A program made the translations under genes and the position numbers. Source: Nitrospirae bacterium GWC2_42_7 (GTDB lineage: Bacteria; Nitrospirota; Thermodesulfovibrionia; Thermodesulfovibrionales; UBA6898). Taken from it: a stretch of DNA of 5,543 bases. Where the stretch lies: assembly GCA_001803645.1 (NCBI GenBank), contig MHDW01000101.1, positions 290 through 5,832 of the forward strand, read 5' to 3'. Shown here piece by piece: positions 1 to 5,543 of this stretch. The notes beneath the pieces are model-generated. The model ran no database searches and was not told where the DNA came from. It saw only the letters and a program-made list of their open reading frames with translations. Numbering within the stretch: position 1 is the first letter of the stretch; every line of letters begins with the position of its first letter.

Positions 1-229
1 GGCAAAGAACCAGATCGAGGCTTATTTTATTATAGGTCAGGACTCTGTGTATAATCAGGCAAGAATAATCGGTTCTTTCGAGATGGTTGGAGGATGGAGA
101 CTGCTGGATAAATATCTTGAAGGCATAAGAAGAGTTACGCCTGAGGATGTGAGGCGGGTTGCAGCGAAATATCTTGCAGAGGACAGAAGGACCACTGGTA
201 TTTTGGTGCCTCTGAAGGAAATAAAATAA
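1..229 (+). CDS. M16-family peptidase, C-terminal fragment (5' end outside window)
   Basis: The reading frame is open from the left edge (first full codon at base 2) to the TAA at 227-229, so this is the last 75 residues of a longer gene; the internal GTG at 47 is not a likely true start. The visible part includes SVYNQARIIGSFEMVGGW, LLDKYLEGIRRVTPEDVRRVA and AAKYLAEDRRTTGILVP. The pattern 'helix, V-T-x-E-D-V-x-R-V-A-x-K-Y-L, then a hydrophobic strand' is how M16B zinc peptidases (pitrilysin/PqqL/processing-peptidase type) end, and the complete M16 protein that follows ends the same way. The catalytic N-terminal half is not in the window, so I infer rather than see that this is the zinc-bearing subunit. 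The stop codon is one base before the next ATG, which implies translational coupling and probably a heteromeric pair acting in the periplasm. Confidence 0.82.
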   Translation, partial: AKNQIEAYFIIGQDSVYNQARIIGSFEMVGGWRLLDKYLEGIRRVTPEDVRRVAAKYLAEDRRTTGILVPLKEIK

Positions 230-230
230 G

Positions 231-1568
231 ATGAAAACAATACGTTTTTACCTTCTGTTTTTTTCTGTTCTGATTCTGGTTTTGGTCTCTAATGTCAGGG
301 TTTTTGCAGAAGGGATTGCAGAAAGAGAAGTGCTTTCAAACGGGCTTGTGCTTATGCATTCCGAGAAGAAAACACTGCCTGTTGTTAATGTGGTCCTGGC
401 TGTAAAGGCCGGAAGTTTTCTGGATCCTGCTGAAAAAGCAGGACTTGCGAACCTTACCGCTGATCTAATGAATGAAGGAACAGCAAAACGCTCTTCGATG
501 AATATAAGTGATGAAATTGAATTTGTCGGTGGTCAATTGAATCTATCGGGTGGGTTGGATTACATAACCATAACGCTTACTGTGCTGAAAAAAGACCTTG
601 AGCTCGGGTTTGACCTGCTTTCAGATATTATTCTCAATCCTGCTTTTGACCCTGAGGAGGTGATTAGAAGAATGACAATGGCAAAGGGCTATATCACAAT
701 GATGAACGATGAGCCCGGAGTTGTTGTATCAAATGCATTTAAGAAAGCTGTATACGGCAAACATCCTTACGGTATGCCTGTTGAAGGCATAGAGAGGACG
801 ATTGATAATATTACGGATCAGGATATTGTAGATTTCCATAAGTCTTATTACACACCAAACAATTCCATAATGGCGGTTGTGGGTGATGTAAGCAGAGAAG
901 AAATTAGATCTATTATAGACAAGTACTTTAAAGGCTGGCAGATGAAAGAAATACGAGCAGAGCCTCTGCCTGATCTGAAATACGGAGACAAGCCGCTAGT
1001 CATCAAGATAAACAAAAATATTGAACAGTCTAATATCATTCTTGGCCATCTCGGCATGAGAAGGGACGATCCGGATTATTATGCGGCCACTGTTATGAAC
1101 TATATCCTTGGTGGAGGAGGTTTTGCGTCACGCTTAATGGACAATATACGCGATAATAAAGGCCTGTCTTACGATGTTCATAGTTACTTCGCTTCAAACA
1201 AGCAGGCAGGCAGTTTTCAGGCCGGGCTACAGACAAAAAATAATACAGCAAATGAAGCAATAGACGAAATACTTAAAGAGATGGAAAGGATAAGAAAAGA
1301 GCCTGTTACAGACAAGGAGCTTAGTGATGCCAAGGCTTACCTGACAGGCAGCTTCCCGCTGAGACTTGATTCCAACAGCAAGATAGCAGGTTTTTTGGTA
1401 GCAGTAGAATTTTTCGGCCTCGGCATTAATTATGTTGATGATTACAAAAAGTTTATTGATGCTGTTACCAAGGATGATATACTGAGGGTGGCACAGAAGT
1501 ATCTGGCCCCGGATAAATATATTCTTGTTGTGGTCGGTGATATTGATAAAACATCCTTGAAATATTAA
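231..1568 (+). CDS. Secreted M16-family peptidase homologue lacking the zinc motif (non-catalytic partner)
   Basis: This 445-residue protein starts at ATG 231, with AAGGA at 215-219 as ribosome site. Residues 1-26 form a Sec signal peptide (Lys/Arg start, hydrophobic core about 6-20, likely cleavage after VFA at 26), so it should act in the periplasm. The rest has the two-half M16B layout: first half about 30-235 (with HPYG at 178-181 and a VVGD strand near 217-219), second half about 250-440. Where active members have HxxEH, residues 71-84 here read GLANLTADLMNEGT, so the three key positions are N74, A77 and D78; it should not bind catalytic zinc. The second half keeps the glycine-rich GGGGFASRL and the R301/Y314 pair (SRLMDNIR, KGLSY) that inactive subunits of M16B heterodimers use to hold the substrate C-terminus. 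I infer that it pairs with the product of the upstream gene. Length and ends look intact. Confidence 0.9.
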   Translation: MKTIRFYLLFFSVLILVLVSNVRVFAEGIAEREVLSNGLVLMHSEKKTLPVVNVVLAVKAGSFLDPAEKAGLANLTADLMNEGTAKRSSMNISDEIEFVGGQLNLSGGLDYITITLTVLKKDLELGFDLLSDIILNPAFDPEEVIRRMTMAKGYITMMNDEPGVVVSNAFKKAVYGKHPYGMPVEGIERTIDNITDQDIVDFHKSYYTPNNSIMAVVGDVSREEIRSIIDKYFKGWQMKEIRAEPLPDLKYGDKPLVIKINKNIEQSNIILGHLGMRRDDPDYYAATVMNYILGGGGFASRLMDNIRDNKGLSYDVHSYFASNKQAGSFQAGLQTKNNTANEAIDEILKEMERIRKEPVTDKELSDAKAYLTGSFPLRLDSNSKIAGFLVAVEFFGLGINYVDDYKKFIDAVTKDDILRVAQKYLAPDKYILVVVGDIDKTSLKY

Positions 1569-1578
1569 TGGAGGCAGT

Positions 1579-1983
1579 ATGAAAAACAAAGAGATCATTG
1601 ATCTGCTGAATCAGGACCTTACTGGCGAGATAGAGGCGATCCTTATATATATGAGAAACAGTTTTGTCACTTCTCAATGCAAGCCTAGCAGGACAATGGA
1701 AGAGATAGCCAAAGATGAGATGAGGCATGCTGAAAAGCTCTCTGAAATGATAGTTGACCTCGGTGGTGTTCCGTCCATGCTGCATAAAGAACTGGATTTT
1801 GGGCAGAGAGGAGTGAAGGGTTATTTAAAGAAACTGGTTTCTCTTGAAAAGGGCGCCATTGCCATGTATAAGGACCATATAGAAAAAATTCCTGATAAAA
1901 AGATCAGGAAACTGCTTACGCATATTCTTCATGAAGAAGAAGAACATCTTGAGGAATTCACGGAGTTGCTGAAGCAGATGTAG
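1579..1983 (+). CDS. Ferritin/bacterioferritin-like di-iron protein
   Basis: This 134-residue cytoplasmic four-helix protein has a strong TGGAGG site at 1569-1574 and starts ten bases after the M16 stop, so it is in the same operon. The di-iron (ferroxidase) ligands of the bacterioferritin fold are all visible: E17 in helix A (GEIEAILIY), E47 and H50 in helix B (DEMRHAEKL), E90 in helix C (SLEKGAIAMY), and E120 and H123 in helix D (EEEEHLEEF). Met48 falls at the place of the haem-binding Met52 of E. coli bacterioferritin. The protein is some 20 residues shorter than classical bacterioferritin (about 158). The family oxidises Fe(II), stores iron or detoxifies peroxide; whether this one builds a 24-subunit shell cannot be told from sequence alone. 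It could instead belong to a smaller rubrerythrin- or Dps-like branch, but no rubredoxin CxxC domain is present. The link with the peptidase pair is only by position. Confidence 0.85.
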   Translation: MKNKEIIDLLNQDLTGEIEAILIYMRNSFVTSQCKPSRTMEEIAKDEMRHAEKLSEMIVDLGGVPSMLHKELDFGQRGVKGYLKKLVSLEKGAIAMYKDHIEKIPDKKIRKLLTHILHEEEEHLEEFTELLKQM

Positions 1984-2013
1984 TAATGCACATAAGTTTC
2001 TGTATGGGGAAAA

Positions 2014-2865
2014 ATGAAGAACGATAAAGAACAGAATAATCATATCGCCCTGTTTAAGGGTAAAGCTATAAGAAAGATCCTTCATAACAAGGAGTGGTGG
2101 TTTTCGATTCTGGACGTTGTCAGAGTTTTGACTGACAGCCCGCAGCCCAAGACTTACTGGGCGAAAATGAAAGATAGGGACAAGGATATGTCGCAACCGT
2201 TCCCATTTTGGGAACAGTTGAAAATGCAGGCCGAAGATGGAAAGATGCGCGAAACCGACTGCGCCAATACCGAAGGCATGTTCCGTATTATTCAATCTAT
2301 TCCTTCTCCAAAGGCCGAGCCCTTCAAAAGATGGCTTGCCAAAGTAGGCTACGAAAGGGTGCAGGAGATCGAGAACCCGGAGCTTGCGACCAAAAGAACG
2401 AGAATGCTCTATAAACTCAAAGGCTATCCTGAAGACTGGATTGAAAAAAGGATGCGCGGCATTGCGATCCGCGAGGAGCTGACCGACGAATGGAAAAACA
2501 GGGGGGCTGAACAGGAAAAAGATTATGAGATTCTGACTGCGGAAATTTCGAAGGCGACCTTCGGCCTTGTCCCGTCTGACTATAAGAAGCTCAAAGGCAT
2601 AAAAAAGGAAAACCTGCGCGACCATATGGATGATTTTGAACTGATCTTGACCATGCTCGGCGAAAGGACAACAACCGAGATTCACAGGACAAAGGATTCT
2701 CAGGGTCTGCCAAGGCTGAAAGACGATGCCAGGGCAGGAGGACAGATTGCCGGGACGACCAGAAAGCAGATAGAAAGAAAGTTGGGCCGCTCGATAGTGT
2801 CAGAGAGTAATTTTTTGCAGGATAAAAAAAGAATAGCTGAGGGGAAAGGCAGAAAGAAAGATTAG
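2014..2865 (+). CDS. Bro-N domain protein with DinD-like C-terminal half
   Basis: This 283-residue protein starts at ATG 2014; GGGGA at 2006-2010 is only three bases from the start, so the ribosome site is tight and probably weak. Residues about 10-120 form a Bro-N domain, with WWFSILDVVRVLTDSP at 28-43, KTYWAKMKDRD at 46-56, and NTEGMFRIIQSIPSPKAEPF followed by KRWLAKVGYERVQEIE around 85-120. This DNA-binding domain is shared with phage antirepressors and baculovirus BRO proteins. Residues about 188-270 (YKKLKGIKKENLRDHM, the ARAGGQIAGTTRKQIERKLG segment) resemble the C-terminal half of E. coli DinD, an SOS-induced inhibitor of RecA activities. I see no LexA-type operator upstream. It follows the ferritin gene by 30 bases on the same strand, so read-through is likely. 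The C-terminus is very basic (KKRIAEGKGRKKD). It marks the start of the accessory part of the window; its precise role is unknown. Confidence 0.82.
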   Translation: MKNDKEQNNHIALFKGKAIRKILHNKEWWFSILDVVRVLTDSPQPKTYWAKMKDRDKDMSQPFPFWEQLKMQAEDGKMRETDCANTEGMFRIIQSIPSPKAEPFKRWLAKVGYERVQEIENPELATKRTRMLYKLKGYPEDWIEKRMRGIAIREELTDEWKNRGAEQEKDYEILTAEISKATFGLVPSDYKKLKGIKKENLRDHMDDFELILTMLGERTTTEIHRTKDSQGLPRLKDDARAGGQIAGTTRKQIERKLGRSIVSESNFLQDKKRIAEGKGRKKD

Positions 2866-3004
2866 CACTTTACAGAACGGTCCCCTCGCTTCGCTCAAAC
2901 AGTCCAAAATTCTTAACGCGCGCATTCAGTTGCAGCCCTGAAATATCGCTTCATAACAGAAACTTTGCGGGTGCCGCTGGAATGATTTTCTAGAAGAAAA
3001 CTAG

Positions 3005-3037
3005 AGGTTAGGGTAGTACTAAATACTATTTGAACCT
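3005..3037. repeat. Imperfect inverted repeat (possible hairpin)
   Basis: Arms at 3005-3018 (AGGTTAGGGTAGTA) and 3024-3037 (TACTATTTGAACCT) flank a five-base loop. Ten Watson-Crick pairs, three G-T pairs and one mismatch give a 14-position stem on the plus strand. No T-run follows, so a rho-independent terminator is unlikely; it could be a transcript-end structure in a convergent gap or chance. Confidence 0.35.
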
Positions 3038-3120
3038 AAGAGGTGTATAGGACGCCCTCCAATCCATACAACTCATAAACCAATTTGTCGATCTTTATCC
3101 ATCGCCTTGGACTGTCGTTG
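3036..3120 (-). pseudogene. Relic of a DNA methylase C-terminal tail (frameshifted)
   Basis: On the minus strand, 3120 to 3094 reads QRQSKAMDK and, after a shift of frame at 3093/3094, it continues as IDKLVYELYGLE before a TAG at 3036-3038. The intact methylase gene at 3888 ends with QRQIDATDK, then Q, then IDKLVYELYGLTEEE. At base level, 3060-3095 matches 3921-3956 at 32 of 36 positions, including 19 identical bases (3064-3082 and 3925-3943). The relic lacks two bases relative to the intact copy, which explains the shift. Similarity fades upstream of about 3120, and nothing of the catalytic part is present. It is either a partial duplication of the neighbouring gene end or the last trace of another methylase of the same family; the IDKLVYELYGL tail is common in such enzymes. 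Confidence 0.72.
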
Positions 3121-3148
3121 AACGACGACATAGCAGAAACTGTTAAAT

Positions 3149-3901
3149 TTAAGTATCTTTTGTTTTCTCCCTTTCTTTGCAAGCTTCAACTCTCTTTTTA
3201 TATTCTCTAATCAACTGAGTTGTTTTTCCCTCATAAATCAGCAAGTCGAAGTTTACATCAAAAAGGTTAACCCATCGTCTCACAAAATCAAATGGACCCC
3301 ATGCATCTGGCAAGAGCCTTATCTTGTAGTTTATTGATTTTCCTTTATGTGCAATTTCATGTCGCGCTTTTTCTATAATCTTAATACCCCCTTCCCATGT
3401 ACTTTTTGGTTTAAAAGATGAATCTGGATCAATAGCAAAGCTACGCATTTCAAATTGAGGTAAATATATTCCTAAGATATCTTTATACAAGGTTTTTATA
3501 TTATCCAAGGTACGAAACGATAATTTCTTAAAAAGTGCTTCGATTTTCAAGTTGTCGGCGTCTTGAGAATAATATCGAAGATATTCTTTGAATTTGTTTA
3601 TCAGATAGAACTCAAAAGCAGTATATGTGGCAAGTAAAATCTGATTTCCAATATTCACTAAATGACCCTTGGCCTGAAAATCATTTTTCTCGGATTCTGT
3701 ATAAAACATTCCATGAACTGTTAAACCACTAATTTTATTGCCCATGATTATGTCGACAATTTGTTGCTGGTTAGGTTCTTTGCGACGACCAATTGCAGTC
3801 AGATGGATAGCGTAGATGTCTGCTGCCTTAATCGTCTGCATGATACCATCTTCAAGTTCTTTGTAAAGGGATATTGCCTTTATTTCATTATTTTTCAACA
3901 A
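3149..3901 (-). CDS. HEPN-domain protein, candidate ribonuclease, coupled to the methylase
   Basis: This 250-residue protein would start at a TTG (3899-3901) inside the end of the methylase gene, 14 bases before that stop codon is complete, with GAGGAAGAG at 3909-3917 seven bases upstream. An ATG at 3839-3841 (M21) is the alternative start, with a poorer ribosome site. I do not recognise a named family over the full length. Residues about 82-225 look like a HEPN helical domain: a helix with an AFEFYL core (95-100, E97) and then, after further helices, ARHEIAHKG at 179-187. This gives Arg180-x4-His185, the R-x4-6-H motif of HEPN RNases, with a polar residue after the Arg as usual. No signal peptide or membrane segment is seen. 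The tail (230-250) is rich in Lys/Arg/Glu. The gene is AT-rich (18 G or C in 3421-3480). Overlap with a modification methylase suggests a defence role, for instance RNA cleavage upon infection; this is inferred. Confidence 0.68.
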   Translation of the reverse strand: MLKNNEIKAISLYKELEDGIMQTIKAADIYAIHLTAIGRRKEPNQQQIVDIIMGNKISGLTVHGMFYTESEKNDFQAKGHLVNIGNQILLATYTAFEFYLINKFKEYLRYYSQDADNLKIEALFKKLSFRTLDNIKTLYKDILGIYLPQFEMRSFAIDPDSSFKPKSTWEGGIKIIEKARHEIAHKGKSINYKIRLLPDAWGPFDFVRRWVNLFDVNFDLLIYEGKTTQLIREYKKRVEACKEREKTKDT

Positions 3902-5543
3902 TTCTTATCTCTTCCTCAGTCAACCCATACAACTCATAAACCAGTTTGTCTATCTGTTTGTCTGTCGCATCTATCTGTCGCTGAAGGGCGGTCTTTTCGT
4001 AGTCGGTTTTGGCGGAAGTCAATTGCTTGTTGAGAGAAAGCATCTGATCAACGAGCGTCACCATTTTGTCTTGACGGGCTTTGTCGGAAGCGTCGGAAAA
4101 ATTAACAATGCGGATTGGAAAACGACGACAATCCTTTATTAATATTTTTTGAAAGCGCATTTTAAAATCATCAAGGAATTTCTTTCGATGGTAAAAAGTC
4201 ATTAACCTGCTATTGATTAGACCGAGTAAATATTCTAATCTCCAGCCTGGTTTTGCAAGGAGATTAAAGGCGTTTTGGGCATTATAAAGCTCTTCATCCG
4301 TAATACTCGCCCATATACGCTTTGTGGTCCAGTCAATAATCTGCTTAACAAGAATACGTTTTTGTGTGAAGAATTTTTCTTCTCTTGACGCTCCCAACCA
4401 CGTACCATAACTTATCCATTCTTTACCATTCCAAGCTACGTTATACCTCATGACATCATTGCCAGCTAAAAGCTTCTTAAATGTCTTATCTTTCTGTGTA
4501 GCTGAATGAAAAACTCTATCTTCAATTTGAGCAGGAGTATGGCCTTTATATTTATCATAAGGGGTGAGGCCCAACGAAACATCAACACACTCTTCCAGAG
4601 GTAAGGTGTTTTTCCCGCATTTTGATAAAATGTCTGTCTCTATTTCATTTGTGTTTATAGACCAAACACAATCATTGGTCTTTCCCCATATTGACTGTTT
4701 TATCGAAGTAAATACATGAGCCTCTGTTGGATCGATCTTCTTGATTCTTTCATAGCCCTCATACCCTATAAGTTCTGTCAAGATCTCTTTCTTGCTTTTC
4801 TGCTCAATCACTATGATGACTGTATCGACCTTAACATTACCGGCGGCTGCACCAAATGATTCATTTGGCAATCGTACTACATTTGTCACCTGATATCTAT
4901 CAATCATCAGCCGACGTAATGCGCAGTAAGAATCCTGTGTTAAGAGTGCAGTTGGAATGATCATGGAAAATCTAAATCCTGAAGAATTGCAGGTCGCGAG
5001 TGATTTTTCAATAAATGTTGCAAATAGATTTATTCGATTATTAGCCGTAGTATATTTTGAAAAAATATATTGCACATCAATTTCTGGTAAACCTTTGACA
5101 TCTACATACGGCGGATTCCCTATCACCGCATCAAACCCGCCCTTCTTCATGATCTCCGGAAACTCCGCATTCCAGTCAAAGACATTTATCCGGTAGCGTT
5201 CTTCTTCGTCAAGCATTGTCTGTTGTCCATAAAAATCCGGCCCAATCAGCGAATTGCCGCATTTGATGTTGTCTCCGAGGTCGGGGAGTGCTCGCTCGTG
5301 GAAGAACCGCATTTGTCTTTCCAATGTCTGGTTGTTCTCACCTTCAAGGACCTTCAGCAGAAGGGACAGCTTCGTGACCTCGACAGCCTGTGAATCTATA
5401 TCAACGCCGTAAATATTATTCAGGAGAATACGTTTTCTTTCCGCAGTGGTCAATCGCCAGTCGCCGCCCTGCGCCTGATACAAAGCCGGGTTTTTTCCTG
5501 TCGCCCATTTTTGAGGCTCGTTATTCGCATACCAGTCCCGGTG
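3888..5543 (-). CDS. Eco57I/TaqI-type adenine-specific DNA methyltransferase (type IIG-like), 5' end outside window
   Basis: The frame is open to the right edge, giving 551 visible residues; the TTG at 5483 is internal, since HRDWYANNEPQKWATG upstream of it also fits the family. Numbered from the edge, GVDIDSQAVEVTKLSL (46-61) is the segment after the cofactor-binding motif, and NPPY at 143-146 (bases 5106-5117) is motif IV of N6-adenine methylases. PTALLTQDSY and the EQKSKK region continue the catalytic fold. Residues about 311-480 form a TaqI-like target-recognition region (SLGLTPYDKYKG, GLINSRLMTFYHRKK). About 485-535 is a coiled coil that ends in IDKLVYELYGLTEEEI. It transfers a methyl group from SAM to adenine at a specific DNA site. 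Any nuclease domain, as in type IIG enzymes, would lie in the unseen N-terminal part, so I cannot tell a combined restriction-modification enzyme from a stand-alone or BREX PglX-like methylase. The last 14 bases overlap the HEPN gene. Confidence 0.88.
   Translation of the reverse strand, partial: HRDWYANNEPQKWATGKNPALYQAQGGDWRLTTAERKRILLNNIYGVDIDSQAVEVTKLSLLLKVLEGENNQTLERQMRFFHERALPDLGDNIKCGNSLIGPDFYGQQTMLDEEERYRINVFDWNAEFPEIMKKGGFDAVIGNPPYVDVKGLPEIDVQYIFSKYTTANNRINLFATFIEKSLATCNSSGFRFSMIIPTALLTQDSYCALRRLMIDRYQVTNVVRLPNESFGAAAGNVKVDTVIIVIEQKSKKEILTELIGYEGYERIKKIDPTEAHVFTSIKQSIWGKTNDCVWSINTNEIETDILSKCGKNTLPLEECVDVSLGLTPYDKYKGHTPAQIEDRVFHSATQKDKTFKKLLAGNDVMRYNVAWNGKEWISYGTWLGASREEKFFTQKRILVKQIIDWTTKRIWASITDEELYNAQNAFNLLAKPGWRLEYLLGLINSRLMTFYHRKKFLDDFKMRFQKILIKDCRRFPIRIVNFSDASDKARQDKMVTLVDQMLSLNKQLTSAKTDYEKTALQRQIDATDKQIDKLVYELYGLTEEEIRIVEK
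3909..3917 (-). promoter_or_regulatory. Ribosome-binding site for the HEPN gene, inside the methylase coding end
   Basis: The minus strand reads GAGGAAGAG, seven bases before the TTG at 3899-3901. The same bases encode the Glu-Glu-Glu of the methylase tail, so the site may be partly fortuitous, but it is the best purine-rich site near any in-frame start and favours coupled translation. Confidence 0.45.
3921..3987. repeat. Intact copy of the methylase-tail direct repeat
   Basis: This segment inside the methylase 3' end is repeated in the same orientation at 3060-3124, about 860 bases away, beyond the HEPN gene. The best-preserved block is 3921-3956, with 32 of 36 bases shared. Within this copy the nine bases tctatctgt occur at 3949 and again at 3970, 21 bases apart, matching one heptad of the encoded coiled coil (QIDATDK then QIDKLVY). 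Confidence 0.7.

Larger units (their letters stand above)
2866..3148. other. Non-coding gap between convergent genes
   Basis: No credible gene lies in these 283 bases. The Bro-N gene runs in from the left and the HEPN gene from the right, so transcripts converge here, yet I see no classical terminator (GC-rich hairpin plus T-run) for either. The gap holds, in order: a segment with the motif tcgcttcgctc at about 2885-2897; a GC-rich piece around 2918-2935; an imperfect inverted repeat at 3005-3037; and the decayed methylase tail at 3036-3120. Confidence 0.75.

Noticed and set aside
1227..1785. Minus-strand open frames over the M16 and ferritin genes
   Set aside because: They overlap well-supported genes, have no ribosome site I trust and show no recognisable motif.
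2208..2414. Second plus-strand frame inside the Bro-N gene
   Set aside because: It is fully inside the Bro-N coding frame, which carries the conserved motifs in this stretch.
1825..2685. Long open frame on the minus strand (286 codons) across the ferritin and Bro-N genes
   Set aside because: It lies opposite two genes with clear family motifs, and its translation is rich in Phe, Leu and His with no domain pattern, typical of an antisense shadow.
2986..3000. Short perfect inverted repeat TTTTCT-AGA-AGAAAA as terminator
   Set aside because: A six-pair, mostly A-T stem with a three-base loop and no following T-run is too weak to call.
3945..3985. Repeated tctatctgt/tctgtcg units as a tandem repeat or CRISPR-like array
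   Set aside because: Only two or three irregular units occur, they are in the coding frame of the methylase coiled coil, and the 21-base spacing reflects its heptads.
4957..5196. Plus-strand open frame opposite the methylase
   Set aside because: It covers the complement of the NPPY region and has no features of its own.

Overview
The window reads as ordinary bacterial DNA of moderate GC. It is probably from a Gram-negative (diderm) anaerobe or microaerophile, of the Nitrospirota or Desulfobacterota kind. That placement is inferred from the style of the genes (a periplasmic M16 peptidase pair beside a ferritin-like iron protein) and is not proven by any marker gene.

The left part (1-1983, plus strand) is a tight housekeeping-type operon. 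It holds the last 75 codons of one M16 peptidase and then, one base later, a complete secreted M16-family protein (231-1568) whose zinc-binding HxxEH motif is replaced at all three key positions. Ten bases further on is a small ferritin/bacterioferritin-like protein (1579-1983) with a full set of di-iron ligands. The M16 pair looks like a catalytic plus non-catalytic heterodimer acting in the periplasm.

The middle part begins with a Bro-N/DinD-like gene (2014-2865, plus strand), a family common in phage and accessory regions. A 283-base non-coding gap (2866-3148) follows. It contains an imperfect inverted repeat and a frameshifted relic of a DNA methylase C-terminal tail.

The right part (3149-5543, minus strand, converging on the Bro-N gene) is a defence-type unit. 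It holds the 3' two-thirds or less of an Eco57I/TaqI-type adenine DNA methyltransferase with NPPY motif and target-recognition region (3888 to beyond the right edge). Overlapping its stop codon is a 250-codon gene (3149-3901) that I read as a HEPN-domain protein, a candidate ribonuclease, from an Arg-x4-His motif (RHEIAH) and an upstream helix of the expected type.

The most interesting point is that this HEPN gene is bracketed by two copies of the methylase 3' tail, one intact (about 3921-3987) and one decayed (about 3060-3120). The layout suggests either that the HEPN gene was inserted at the end of the methylase gene, or that it lies between the surviving methylase and the remains of another. 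A restriction-modification gene coupled to a HEPN RNase recalls the PrrC-type logic of an RNA-cutting back-up for a DNA-targeting system. That functional link is inference.
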